A stretch of DNA of 64,000 nt, from the NCBI RefSeq assembly GCF_029867415.1, contig NC_081185.1, positions 117,655,987 to 117,719,986 of the forward strand, given 5' to 3'. The notes beneath the pieces are model-generated. The model was not told where the DNA came from, made no database searches, and was given only the letters and a program-made list of their open reading frames with translations. This DNA is from Vicia villosa. Taxonomy: Eukaryota; Streptophyta; Magnoliopsida; Fabales; Fabaceae. Positions 49,220 to 61,700 of the stretch are shown here, in pieces (the first letter of the stretch is position 1; each line of letters opens with the position of its first letter). The translations under genes and the position numbers were made by a program.

Positions 49220-49610
49220 AATGTGGTCATCAACTATCAATTATCTTACCTGAGAAAACTAACTACCTACATTAGCCCTTTAATACCCTTTTATAATATT
49301 ATTTTTTAACTTAATAATGTACCTTTCTGCAATTATCTAATTCAATAAACAAATTTCAGATTCTCATTTCTCTTATGCCATCTGCTATTTTTTATTGGTT
49401 GAATCAAAATCAATTAAACTTTTATGTTTTCCCTCGTTCACTTTACATTTATCTCACTTTCCCATACTTCCATCTACTCACTACCCTCTCTCCATTTCAA
49501 TCATTCCATCTTTTCTCTGACTTCTCACCATGCTAGTTCTCTTCCGTCTCCCCCTTCACATTTGTCTTCATCTTCAACCCTTCTTCTTCAGATAAAAGCT
49601 TAAGTAATGA
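49220..49610. other. Intergenic, no gene seen
   Basis: AT-rich with a CT-rich stretch at 49430-49590. No supported coding sequence. Confidence 0.5.
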
Positions 49611-50460
49611 ACAACATACTTGTCTGGTTTTAGCTTATTTACAGTTTCTGCTATTTTCTGTAACCCTTCTTCTTCCACGTTATGGTTATGTTCTGGTTAT
49701 AGTTTTCTGTTTGTGGAAAAATCACCATATGTGTGCTACATTATGTTATAATCGTTTTACCAGTGTTTTATTTTTTGTTTTTCTAGTTTAAGCTATTTTT
49801 TGGTTTAAGCTTTTTCAGTTTAAAGCTTTTTATTTTTATTTTTCTGGTTTAAGCTTAATAGAAATTTGTGGGCTAGGTTATATTTAAATCATTTAAGTTT
49901 TTTTTTTTGGTTTAAGCTTTTTTTCCGTTTCAGCTTTTCTGGTTTAAGCTTTTTCCAGTTAAAGTTTTTTTTTTTCTGGTTTAAGCTTAATGAGACTTTG
50001 TGGGCTAGGTTATATTTAAATAGTTTTTTTTTTCCAGTTTCAGATGTTATCTTTGTAGTTTAAGCTTTTCTAAACTTTTCTCGATTTTAGCTTTTCTTAT
50101 ATTATTATCTTTACGGTTTTAGCTTTTGTGATGTTAAAATCGTTTATAACATTTTCTAAATATTTCTCTAAGCTGCATAATATTTCTCTAACATTTTATA
50201 ATCATTCATAACCTTTATCTTTGCCTTGTACATATTTCTGGTATAATATTTCTCTAACCTGCATATTTGTCAATGTTTGCATATTAGTTTATCGAAAATA
50301 GAGTAATCTATATTATTTGTCCCAACTTGGTTTAAGCTTTTTTGTTTTATAAGCTTTTTTCGGTTCCAGTTTAACCTTTATTATTTTTTGTATTTCAGGT
50401 TTAAGCTTTTTTTGTTTAAGCTGTTTTGTTTTATAAGCTTTTCTACATATTTGTTCCAGC
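49611..50460. repeat. Degenerate GGTTTAAGCTTTT repeat field
   Basis: The motif (T/G)GTTTAAGCTTTT or a close variant occurs more than a dozen times. A longer unit, TTCTGGTTTAAGCTTAAT followed by TTTGTGGGCTAGGTTATAT, is present twice, about 130 bp apart (49843 and 49972). The 65-codon frame at 49866-50063 is repeat-derived. Confidence 0.8.
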
Positions 50461-50621
50461 TTCTGGTAGAATAGTTATCTAAGTCACATATTTGTCCATG
50501 TTTACATCTTGTTTTCTTACAAGTAGAGCAATCTACATTATATAAGTTTCTGATTTGTTTTTTTCGGGTTCTGATTTTATATTTGCATCGCAATGTCAAG
50601 ACCCCTCATTCTGATGTCTGA

Positions 50622-51018
50622 TTTAAACAATGGTTACATAATCTTAGGAAAATGTTGGAAACTTTGTCTTGGAGGTATGTTATGTTTTATATAAGATTGA
50701 AACAAAGTTATCTTGAACAAGACTTGAAAAATGTTATGACTACTTTGCCAGAAAATTTTCGAAAGGAGTATGTCAAATTTGTTAATGAATTGGTTGATCA
50801 CTTGAATGAGGTATATATGTATATTGTATGATTAGCTTTGATACTTTGATTAATGAATTCAATTATATTTTTGTGAAACTATTGGCACAAAAGTTGTGTT
50901 TTGATGTTTCTTTTTTTAGAGGGATCATTATGTTCGATCGCCAAAGGTATATGAATTATACTTATACTATGAGAAGACATTGAAATCAATATATGAACTT
51001 TTAGCTATGTTAACATAA
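50622..51018 (+). pseudogene. Unrecognised two-exon gene fragment
   Basis: A plus-strand frame reads WLHNLRKMLETLSWRYV, then LPENFRKEYVKFVNELVDHLNE, up to a GT donor at 50811. After an AG at 50918-50919 it resumes with RDHYVRSPK and runs through YYEKTLKSIYELLA to a stop at 51016-51018. Codon content and the splice signals suggest a captured or relict piece of a helical host protein. It has no start region and no further exons. I do not recognise the family. Confidence 0.35.
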
Positions 51019-52225
51019 TAAAAAGTTTCAGTATGTTGGTTTAATAACAACAAACATTTTCTAATAACAATAGTGTAGCAGTAAAAAGTCTACTATTCAT
51101 ATAAGAACAAACATTAGATATAAGAACCAAGCATTAGATATAAGAACTAATACTTAATTGATGTTAAGAACCAAGCCTTAGATATAAGAAGCAATAAATC
51201 TATCAATACTTAATTGATGTTATGCCAACAACATTATATAGAAGAACCAAGCCTTAGGTTAACCAACTATTTTCAAATATTATATTTCACTCAAAGCTCT
51301 AGATATCTTTTTATGTGTATTTTGCTGCAGCCATTACAATTTAATTGAGGAAACAATTATACACTCCAACACATAACACTTGATCGGGTCTTTAAAAGTC
51401 TATCGGGATACTAACTGCAAGTATACAGTCTAGTCGTTTAAGTTTTAAAAGATATCGAACCCACAGAGACTGAGGATCAATATAATACGATCTTATGTTA
51501 CTATGCTAGCTAAAACTATCGATTTCTTGGTTTTAGGGGAAGACGGAAATTAGATGTGATTTTAATTAAATGTTAGGGTACTGGTATGTAATAGTTAGAC
51601 GTCAAGGTTCAATAAATCATCGGTATAAGTTAAATGTAAGAACACCTTTTAGAATACGTTATTTGAATTAAAAACCCTTATCTCACACTCGTGTTTATTG
51701 ACTTAGATTATACTAGCAGTTCTAAAGTTTGCTCTCGCTAAATCATTTAAAAACTGAAAATACTTTTTGAAAATCAAATAAAATATAATAAACTCTAAAG
51801 CGCTATCGCTGTATTTAGGTTAATGTGTGATAACTACTATCCGGTAAAAACCTCAAACTCTCGTTGTGTTGATTTTAAATATTAGTTTGTAATTTACTCT
51901 CGTAACAAAACAATTTAGTCTTAGTTTTAGAAATCAAGACCAGAAAAACGTTTAATTTATATTTATACCAATTCATTACCAAACCTTTCGGTTCAGTGAC
52001 CTTACATACCAGTGTGGGGAAATTAGCCTAACATGTTTTTTATTAAGAACTTGTGGATTAAATATTACAGAAACAATAATATAATCATTGAAATCGAATT
52101 ATAACGCAGAGTAAGCATATTATAAAAACCTGAAAATAATATGGATAGATTGCAATATCTTCAAGTGGCAGATGCTTCAACAGTACAAAATAATCTTCAC
52201 GTACAAATTCGATTCCGAAAATATA
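51019..52225. other. Repeat-like sequence, left of the 52226 element
   Basis: No gene. 51100-51260 holds several copies of AGAACCAAGC(A/C)TTAGATATAAGAA. From about 51350 the sequence (CAAGTATACAGTC, then ATCGAACCCACAGAGAC) looks like a dispersed repeat common in plant intergenic DNA. Its ends and class cannot be fixed. It appears to resume after 52993. Confidence 0.4.
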
Positions 52226-52993
52226 GGGTGCGTTTGATTTGCAAAATGAGAAGTACTGGACGGAACAGTACTAGACAGTACAGAACAGTACAAGACAGTT
52301 TTATGTATTGTACTGTGTTTGATGATTAATGCACTAGACAATTTTTTTCTCAATTTTTCTTAATATTTCTTAATATGTTTATGCATCAGAGAAAATAATA
52401 TGATTTTTACTATAATATTATTTATTGATATATAAAATATTAATATTTATGAATTAAAATATTAAATTATAAAAAGGAGGAAAAAAGGATAAAGAGATAA
52501 ATGTTTTTACTTTGTCGTTTTAATATATTTATGAAGCAGATAAAATAATTTAATTTTTAACTATAATACTTTTTATTGTTATATAAAATATTGATATTTA
52601 TGAATCAAAATATTAAATATTGAGAAGAAAAGAAAAATGACAAATAATTTTTTTTCTCTACTTTGTTTGATATGTCGATGAACGGAATAAAAATAATATA
52701 ATGTTATTATAACATTATTGATTTATAAAATATTAATATTATATTTATGAATTAAAATATTAAATAATGAGAAAGAGGGTGAAAAAAATATATGATACTT
52801 TGATGTTTGTTTTAATAATCTGTACCTGGGACAAAAAGTTGTCCCATGGTTTAGTGAGGGACAAGAAATCATAGTTTTGTCCTGTCCCTTATCATTTATT
52901 TTGTCCAGTACCATAATTAATTTATGCATCAAACAAGGTACAAAGAAAGTTGTCCTGTCCAGTACCATATTTATTAACAAATCAAACGCACCC
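52226..52993. mobile_element. 768-bp TIR element (PIF/Harbinger- or hAT-like MITE)
   Basis: The ends GGGTGCGTTTGATTTG and CAAATCAAACGCACCC are perfect 16-bp inverted repeats. ATA flanks both sides (52223-52225, 52994-52996), a possible 3-bp target duplication. Subterminal GTACTGGAC / GTCCAGTAC motifs are inverted. The interior has three degenerate direct repeats of about 140 bp. No transposase. Confidence 0.85.
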
Positions 52994-53642
52994 ATAAACT
53001 AAAACTAAAGTGCAATAATCCCTCAATGCAAGGAATTATTGTTTTGGAAAGTGAAATAAAAGGGCTTAAGAAACAAAGTTGCAGGAAAAGGAAATTGGAA
53101 TGCAAAACATAAACTTGGAGAGAACTTGAAAACAATCAAATTGACGGAAGGAGAGAGAGACTTGAAATTGATAGCTGATTCTCTCTTATAGTGACTTGCC
53201 AAGACCCAATCTTGCTAGAATGTAGGAGCATAACGTCTTTAGGTTGAGACGTGGTCAAGTGTTGAGCTAGGCTTCTTTTCTGGTACGTTTGTGGGCTTAG
53301 TGGTTTAGTAGACAACTAACTGTGCCGTCTGTGACAAGTTATGACGTGGGGCATAACTTACTCCTCCGTGCCGCTCGGCACACCTACTGCTGGGTGAAAT
53401 TTAGCAGACACTTCTGCTAAATAACAGAAGTGCGTATCTTTGGTCAATTCTCTTATTTTTTCTTTGTGCAAGTTAGGATCAAAGTAGATACCTGAAAACA
53501 TAGTAAAAACAACAACGTGACGTAGTAAAATATAACTTGTACAACTTTAAATATAACTTTATTGCATTTAATTATATTTAAGTTTTTCTAATTATAGTAT
53601 ACTTAACATGTTAGCATGACCCTTAAAAGTTTTGTCTTAGCT
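52994..53642. other. Repeat-like sequence, right of the 52226 element
   Basis: No gene seen. Presumed continuation of the repeat interrupted at 52226. A GACGTGG / TATGACGTGG repeat lies around 53245-53350. Confidence 0.4.
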
Positions 53643-53697
53643 GGGATTTGAACCCTGTACTAAAAGGTTACTAAACAATAGTCAACCAACTAAGCTA
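53643..53697 (-). other. tRNA-like A/B-box module
   Basis: The minus strand has TAGCTTAGTTGG and, 42 bases further, GGGTTCAAATCC, matching A and B boxes at normal tRNA spacing. The acceptor stem does not pair well, so a SINE head or tRNA relic is more likely than a gene. Confidence 0.5.
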
Positions 53698-54135
53698 TAG
53701 CATTTTGTTGATTACAAAGACTTTTATTTAGTTTTTATAAACGTTTTTACTTTACATTTTGTTAATATTTATTACTGTGCGTTTTTACTAAAATTTTTGC
53801 TGTACATTTTGTTAATATATATTGTTCTAATGTTAACGATTTAATATTAACGTTATTAAATTTCTTGAAAAACAATTTTATTTATTATTATATTAAAGGT
53901 TTAACATTTTTTTATAATATATATTATATTAACGTTTTAATAAACTAACATTTTTTATATAATTTATAATTTATAAACTAACATTTTTTATAATTTATAA
54001 ACAAACATTTTTATAAACTAACAAACATTTTTTATAAATTAACAAACTGCATGATTTTGAATAATTAAATTTATGAACTAACATTATTTATTATTATATT
54101 AATGTTTTATTATAGTAAAGACATTATAAAAAAAC
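53698..54135. repeat. AT-rich AACATTTTTTATAA-type simple repeats
   Basis: Many short copies of AACATTTTTTATAA and TTTATAAACTAACA. No coding content. Confidence 0.7.
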
Positions 54136-54706
54136 GTTAATTACATCTAAAACAAAAAAACAATTTAAAAAAAAATACTGAGTTAATATATATAAGACAA
54201 TATAATTATATTGAAAAATAAATTAAAATGTTAATGTATAATATATAAATTAATGAGCAACATTTAAACAAATAAAAAAATGTTATATACTGAGTTAAAA
54301 AAAAACTTTATAAAAAAACATTATAAAAAAACATTATAAAAAATGTTATAAAAAAACGTTAATTACATATAAAACAAAAAAACAATTTAAAAAAAAATAC
54401 TGAGTTAATATATATCAAACAATATAATTATATTGAAAAATAAATTAAAATGTTTATATATAATATATAAATTAATGAGCAACATTTAAATAAATAAAAA
54501 AACGTTATATACTGAGTAAAAAAAAACTTTATAAAAAAACATTATAAAAAAATGTTATAAAAAAAACGTTAATTATATATAAAACAAAAAAACAATTTTA
54601 AAAAAAATACTGAGTTAATATATATAAAATGATATAATTATATTGAAAAATAAATTAAAATGTTAATGTATAATATATAAATTAATGAGCAACATTTAAA
54701 CAAATA
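54136..54706. repeat. AT-rich tandem array, units of ~210-222 bp
   Basis: Copies start with GTTAATTA(C/T)AT(C/A)TAAAAC at 54136, 54358 and 54568 (spacings 222 and 210). Each continues AATACTGAGTTAATATATAT, TATTGAAAAATAAATTAAAA and AATTAATGAGCAACATTTAA. The third copy is cut short. Confidence 0.9.
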
Positions 54707-54721
54707 AAATGAGTTGGGAGT

Positions 54722-54767
54722 TGGTTGGGAGTTGGCATGCTAAATATGTTTTTGTGGGTTCGATTCC
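54722..54767 (+). other. tRNA-like A/B-box module, short spacing
   Basis: TGGTTGGGAGTTGG followed by GGGTTCGATTCC about 34 bases on. The B box is good and the A box is approximate. It lies directly after the truncated tandem array. Confidence 0.35.
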
Positions 54768-54896
54768 TATGTGAAACAACATTTTTTAGAATATTAATCT
54801 ATAGTAAACAAGTCCAGTCAGCCAAACAAGAGATTCATATGCCCAAACAAGGGATAAGGGGTTCTGAAAACAGAATCTGTGTTTTATAAGGGTGTG

Positions 54897-55255
54897 ATTA
54901 ACCAACTTCATCATTTTATTAACCAACATTCTATACTTCATTAACCAACTTTATTTTACTACTAATTTTTTTTTTTAACATCTGAGTGAGTGCTAATAAC
55001 CAACTTCATGACTACATTAACCAACATTTTACACTTCATTAATCAACTTTGTTTTACTACTAAATTATTTTTAATATATAGGCGTTTATTAACCAACTTT
55101 ATCACTTTATTAACCAACATTTTATACATCGATCATTGACCAACTTTATTTTACTACTAAAAAATTATTTTTAATATCTCGGACGTTATGAACCAAACAA
55201 TAAACTATATTAACCAACTTTTTACACTCAATTAACCAATTTTGTGTTACCACTA
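54897..55255. repeat. Tandem repeat with TTAACCAAC motif
   Basis: About four diverged units of roughly 90-115 bp. Each contains ATTAACCAAC twice or three times, with TTTTACACTTCATTAA and TTTTACTACTAA between them. Followed at 55256-55360 by several (A/T)CTGTTCA(C/T) and related motifs. Confidence 0.85.
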
Positions 55256-55360
55256 TTCATACATTGTTCATATTATTATTCACAACCACTGTTCACGTTA
55301 CTATTTATGTCACTATTAATTCTTCATGACACTGTTCACGATATTTGTGAATAGTGAATT

Positions 55361-58300
55361 GGGTGTAAGTGTAAAATATGGTGCATGCATAGCATTCCCG
55401 AAGATTAATAGTTGTTGTATGTTACAAAGTTGAAATCTGGTAAATAAAAGATTGCTTTCTAGTTTCTATCAGATATTGGAAAATAATCCTATAAATATTT
55501 AAAAGTCCTGTCTCAAGCGGTCCCAAAATTTTTAGAACTTGGAGTGGACAATTTTTTTTTGAAGAGATTGTAAAATAACGCTTCTTCTTTATTAATCAGA
55601 AGAGTTTTTTTCTTCATATTTGATCATCATCTATAATACACAAGTTCATGTGCGACAAGACAACTCAAGGACCTACTACCACGATTCTAACTCATGCTTG
55701 GTGCAGACAAAATGTAAGTAGGCTTTTATGATTCACATTATTCACTAAAGCTAGATATTTATTAATACTCACATTTCTATTCATTGAGTTGCAGCCAATA
55801 GACATCTTAATCTCTCCAATGCTTGAAATGGTTCACAACTGCATTTCAATTTAGACAATACTCAAGTTGCTAAATTCAAAGCAAAGTATATAACTCATTC
55901 TTTAAACTTGTCGGTTATACTTAATCCAAGTTTACCTTTCTAATAGTTTAATTGATTATGTCTACACATGCCTCCCTATATATTACGAGACACAATGCCA
56001 TGCCAAGTAGTACACTCACATGATTTTCCTACAAAATACTTTGTTTACATTTATATAAGTTGAATGTTTTTTCACCATTACCCACTGTGATGCTTTTTCA
56101 TATAACCATTGAAGCATATTTGACTTATATCTCCATCAGTAATCCCTGCATACTGTCATGCTTTTTCATACAGCCATTTGAAATATTTTCCCTATATCTT
56201 CTGCGACTTAAAGCCTATACACACTTTAGTTACAAACAAGACAGTCACTGGTTTTGCTATCTTTTTAGACAGCTACTCAAAGTAGTAGAAATGTTGAATG
56301 CTATGAATTACAAGCTTCTTGATCACATGTTTTCCACTTTATATAACATTCATTTCCAATGTTTGTACCTATATTTTGCCTTGTTGTGTGAAAATTGAAC
56401 CTTGTCCAAAACAACACACCTGTTGTGATGCAAATATCAAAGTTATGAGATTTTAGTTTAATGAGATCTCAATTCCTTACAGTGTTTTAGTAGTAATCAC
56501 AATAGTGCTTTTGGTGACTATAGATCTATTGTGTTAGAGTTGTTAAATTTATTTCTTGCTTAATGCCCTTATGATTTAGAAAAAAATGGCTTTGATAACT
56601 AACCGTTAATCAAAAGATTCAAAAGACATGTCTCACCGAAAAATAATTTTAAACTAATTACACCAACCGACCCATATATTATACATTTGATTGATTATGT
56701 TATGGAAGACTAGTAACACAAGCTCCACATATAATCACAACAAATTAATTACTTGAAAGATTCAAAAAATAAAGAAGTGAACAAGCACACATATATATAG
56801 TTCCCTTATGATTGACTTATTTAAATTGTTGAATTTATTCTTACAACTGGCCTTGGATTTTGCAATATATGAAGATTCAATTGAAATGAAATCACTTTGT
56901 CATAATGATATTGCCTATGTGAATATTCATATTGTAATGTGCTAGGAGAGAAAAGATAGGTTGCTCATAAAAACAATGCATTTATTTATTTATTTATCTA
57001 TATATTTTCTCCTCACACTATTTAACTTTTTTTCTTCTTATTTTTGTTGTTTTCAAGTGTCACTTTGCTTTGTGTTCCTCATAATCTTAGTTCTATTTTC
57101 AATGCAGTTTATGTTGAGTAGCTTCTCATATTCTCACACTATTTGTAATGGTTGTGTATTGCATATCTATTTTCTAACATGCATGTCTTATACCCTTACA
57201 CTATTTATTAAAAATATTGTTGTTTTGGCTTTTAAAAAAATATTTGAAGGAGAAAAATGACACCGTTATTCAATGCCTTTTGTGTAACGATAATTTTTTT
57301 TGAAAAATGGAAGATTTAAAAAATAAGTTTGTCATTCTAGGAAACAAAAACCTCAATAACACTCTTTTATTGCCAAAGTAAAAAATGGGATTGACCTAAT
57401 TTATTTTTTTGTTTGATCTGAATTATAAGAAATCAGCGAATTCTTACTATTTTTAAGCACATAAGTAAGTTATTTATTATAATTTTGAATTTTTTCAATT
57501 ATATTATAATCATAGGATCAACATCACAAAATTTATTTTCATTAAATTTTACTAGATATTTTAATTAAAGCAATTTATAACAATGTTTGTTTAGAAAATT
57601 ATTTTTGTCCATTATCGATGGACCTATTTTATCATTTGTTGTTAATACAAGTAAAGTTGTATAAAAATAAAGACGCATACATTCAAATTTTTTGTTTTGT
57701 ATTAATAATATACAATTTGCATTATAGCATTATTTTTAACAATATTTCTATCAAATAGTTTAATATATGAATGAACTTACTCGGTACGAATCATTTGCTA
57801 GTATAATATTATAGAAATTATGATAGTAAAATTTGGATCGGGTAACGTAAAACAAATATGTTGTCATGTTATAATAGTAAAGATTTTTCGTTTTTTTACT
57901 TACTGTGCATAAAACAAATGTTCTATTTCTAAATGATATATAAAAGGTAGAAACTAAAAGGTCTTATTTTAAATAGTACAGATTAATTTTTTATTTACAA
58001 ATTAAATTCCCTTATGCACCTCCTTATTCTTTAGTTTGTTATTAAGCTTAATAGTACAGATTAGTTTTTTAATTAATATTTCTTTAATTAGGTTAATTCT
58101 AGTTAAGATAATAGTAATTAAGTCAATTCTAATTAGGTTATCAAAAAATAAATTTAAAAACAATAAAAATACAAAAAAATAATTTCCTCTTTAAATTATG
58201 TAATTAATCATCAAAATACTAAAAATATTTTTTTTTTGTTCATAATTACAAAAAATATTTTTTTTCCTTAGTTAGGCTTTATTTCAAAGAGACCAAATAA

Positions 58301-58479
58301 AATTAAAAACAAAATTATTTTTCTTTCACATTAAAATTCATCCAAATTCATCAAACTAATTTTTTTGCCTCGTGCGATAATTAATCTCTTCGCCCGAGCG
58401 ACAAATCAATTTCTCTCATCCCTGTGCGATTAATCCAAGACCAACCTCTTTCATAAACTAAAATCAACCAAAATTGATA
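55361..58479. other. Long AT-rich intergenic stretch, no gene seen
   Basis: No supported gene. The frames at 56060-56398 (112 codons) and 56961-57260 (99 codons) are hydrophobic, Phe/Tyr-rich translations of T-rich DNA without start context or recognisable domains. No clear transposon ends were found. Confidence 0.5.
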
Positions 58480-58870
58480 CGAGCTACGAAGACTCTGATT
58501 TCATCCTTTGATGAATAAGTAGGCATAAAGAGTGATGTCTTAGCGAGTCCACTAATATCGTAAATATCTTTCCCCTTTGTAATGAATTAAAAGTAATAAG
58601 CCTTTAGATACACACGCCCTTCTGATTAGAACAACAAGAGTGGATCTTGTGGAATACCACAGACGCGGGGGGTGTTAATACCTTCCTTTTGCGTAATTAA
58701 TTCTTTTATCCTACATTTGACTGCGAGACTATGTTCTTTCCCTCTCGAGGTTTTCTTCGATGTTTTCCTTTCCATTCTCTGAGAGAAATAAATATTCGAT
58801 GACGACTCTGTTATTTGATTTTTCGCGTAGCGACGAACACCACACTGCTGGAGCATTCACATCGACTCTC
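58480..58870 (+). mobile_element. LTR-like remnant (primer-proximal block)
   Basis: Contains GGGGTGTTAATACCTTCC, TTTTGCGTAATTAATTC and GACGACTCTG, in the order seen in primer-proximal ends of plant Ty3/gypsy LTRs. Neither end nor an internal region is recognisable. The antisense 76-codon frame here is not a gene. Confidence 0.4.
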
Positions 58871-58989
58871 CATCAAAAGTTGAAATTCATTGTCGAAGGA
58901 CAACCATGTATCAGTATGTAAAAAAAAATTGAGAAAAAAATAGCAAGTGATAACCAAGCCTTAGCATAACAAAAGCAAGAGAGAGTGGC

Positions 58990-60816
58990 CATTGTCAAGG
59001 TTGAAGCTTTATTGCATAATCAAGGTAAGAAAGATGGGAACTGTTCATGATAAGGGTGCTTAAGCTTGTAGGATAAAGGGGGATCCTTACCCTATTCCTT
59101 CTTCCTTGTCTTTGTTGTCCTTCGTTGTTGAGGGTTTGTGAATTGTGTGAGGTTTGTGCAAAACCTCCACAATTGAATTGACATATTGTTAATTCTAATT
59201 GTATTAATCATGCTAAGCGCTTTTGTGATGTGAATTTATGTGTTTGGATGCCATGAGAAACATTAGAGATGATGATGTTCATATGTTGATGTATATATGT
59301 ATTAATGAAAAACATGATGAATTGATGTGATGATGTTGATTTTTATGTTGTGGAATATTGATTATTGTGTGATTCATGTACATTAAGTTATGATATGTTT
59401 TAGGGATTGTTATAAGTCAAAATTTGGGTTTAGGAGTGAGATTCTCGTGAAGATTTAGCATAAAGATGCTGTAGACTGGTTTGATTCGAATCAGATTCGA
59501 ATCGAGAGTAAAAAATTATGTAGAAAAACAATTTAGACTGATTTGATTCGAATTAGAGGTTTGCAATATGAATTTTGATTTGAATCAAAGACTTCTGGGT
59601 AGCTTTTGCCTTATTTGATTCGAATCACACTTTACACTTGATTCCAATCAAGAAGGCAAACAGACTCAAATACTGTTTTCGTCATAACTTGAGTTTTGTG
59701 ACTCCTTTTGAGGCACGGTTCGAAGCATTGGGAAACTAACGCGTAATTCTATCTTGTAATAATGATTTAGAGGTAAGAACATGTACACGAAAATATGAAG
59801 AGTATGTTTTTCTATGATAAGTCTTATGAGATGATTATTGAATAATTATGTAATCACGAATTAATGGTTGTTATATGTTGAGTTGTGATGCTGAGATGTT
59901 CTTAGTGGTTATATGAATGTTATAATGATGAATATTTTTGACAAATTATATGATTTTAACAATTGTATTGTGTTATGCTGAGATATACTTGGTTTGGTGG
60001 AACCATTGTGCGGCCTTACATTGACGACTATTATGCTGAGTTCTAGATTTAAGAGGAACCAGTGAGGAGTAATGATGATGAAGGTAAAGATTTATATTTT
60101 ATGTTATATCTTGCATTCATACATCGTGTAGAGTGGAGATAGGTAGGAGTATGACTTCAGTCCAGTGATGAGTAGATAGTTCGGTAACATCTGTAACTTC
60201 CAAAACTTTGGTACCACATGCGTATTTGAAATAGGGGTGATGGCTACATTGCATTCATTCTTGCATATGCGAATTTCTATGATTTTTGATTGTTTGTGAT
60301 GTTGTTATTGATGAATATTATGAGTGAATATTCATGTTTTATCATGATATCCTCAATGTATATGCACCATTAACTTAAATGAATATATTCTCACCCCTAT
60401 TTGTTTTCTGTGTGGTCTTGATCCTTGTGATGTAGATACTCAGATTAGAACTGAGAAGCCTTAACGGTTGGTTGCCTTGGAGGAGGGCATTAATGGTCTT
60501 CTTCGCCTTTTCTGGTTCTCGTTTGTTGCTTTAGATTCCATGTGTCACTATGAATACTATAACACTGGGAATATGGTTATGTTATTGATGTTTATTTTTT
60601 AGAGTTATTTGAGTTTAAAACATTATAAATAATTGAAGTTGTTTTCAGGAACTTTTAGAAACTTGTCGAATACTGATGGGTAGTTTTTCTGTTGCTATTT
60701 TTAATTATGAAAGTTAATGTTTTTATGCTAAGTAATGTGATGCCTTTAAGTGTAATATTTATTATAATTTTTTGTATACTTTACAATTAAAGTGTCGGAG
60801 AAATTATGGTGTTATA
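58990..60816 (+). mobile_element. Tekay-like LTR remnant
   Basis: The end AAATTATGGTGTTATA matches the Tekay-like LTR end at 15741-15753. Interior features shared with Tekay-like LTRs are repeated TTGATTCGAATCA motifs (59470-59650) and a TTCTCACCCCTATTTG segment near 60389. The left end is uncertain. It abuts a truncated gag at 60817. Confidence 0.5.
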
Positions 60817-61648
60817 GTTTTTTCTGTCGCCTACTGATTCAAAGTTATTTGGTGAGACATTTTGAGGGGATTTCTCAATCAATTTTGCTTTCAAAGTCAT
60901 GCTAGATGCCTCAACCATAGTCCATACAATTTAAAAACTCATATTCTCCTACAAGGACCCCTTTAAGCCACTGATGTATAAAGCCACTTTCTGGCTCTCT
61001 AATTCTCCCAATTCATTACGCTTAGAGAAACATAGGAACTCAATTATGTATTATGTTACAATTTTCTTTCATTAAACACACTTAATATACATCTTTTAAA
61101 GAATTTACTCATAATCCTCCAATAAAAACCGCTTAAGCGTCAATTTTTTCATTCTTCGCCAATATTTGACTAGCCTTTTTCTTTGTCTCTGTCTCTAAAC
61201 AACAAGTTTATCCCACCAGACAGCAGCAGTACTCTTCAGTCTAATCACCACCATCTTAACTTTCTTATTCTCGGGGATGCCCATAACATTGAAAAATATG
61301 TCGTCGTCGATATGCCAATCTTAAAACTCCTCCACTCCCATCGTTCCATAGAGTAATGAAATATCAGCCTTCTCTCGATAATCATGGTTATGTCGATTTC
61401 CATGATCAACTACCTCTTCTTCGTAGGGTTCTTCTTCTTCAGAACTCAAAATTTTAACAATAAGAGCACGATGATTATTTTCACCCCGCGAAACCCTAAC
61501 TTATTCTCCTACCTTGCCTCTTCGTCGATTCCCGTTGTTGATGGTGTTGTTCACCTAATTTGCTAAATTTGCTAATCTGTTCAGTCAAAGCAGTTAGGGT
61601 CACGCTAATTCCCTCAAGATATGCTCTGGTCACCGATTGATCTCCCAT
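60817..61648 (-). pseudogene. Chromovirus-like Ty3/gypsy gag, decayed
   Basis: From the ATG at 61648 the minus strand reads MGDQSVTRAYLEGISVTLTAL. After stops and frameshifts it continues with recognisable Gag pieces: FFNVMGIPENKKVKMVVIRL or close, STAAVWWDKLV and KRFLLEDYE. At least three frame disruptions are present. Truncated at 60817 by the Tekay-like LTR. It would form the particle shell of the element if intact. Confidence 0.7.
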
Positions 61649-61683
61649 GGCTCTGATCAAGTTGCAAAAAGAAACAGGAAAAA

Positions 61684-61698
61684 CCTACTTTGATGCCA
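61684..61698 (-). other. Primer-binding site (tRNA-Met type, diverged)
   Basis: The minus strand reads TGGCATCAAAGTAGG, two bases after the LTR end ...GCGTCA and about 35 bases before the gag ATG. Confidence 0.6.
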
Positions 61699-61700
61699 CT

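Noticed and set aside
56060..57260. 112- and 99-codon hydrophobic open frames, possibly membrane proteins
   Set aside because: They are Phe/Tyr/Leu-rich because the DNA is T-rich; no homology, start context or neighbouring exons support them.
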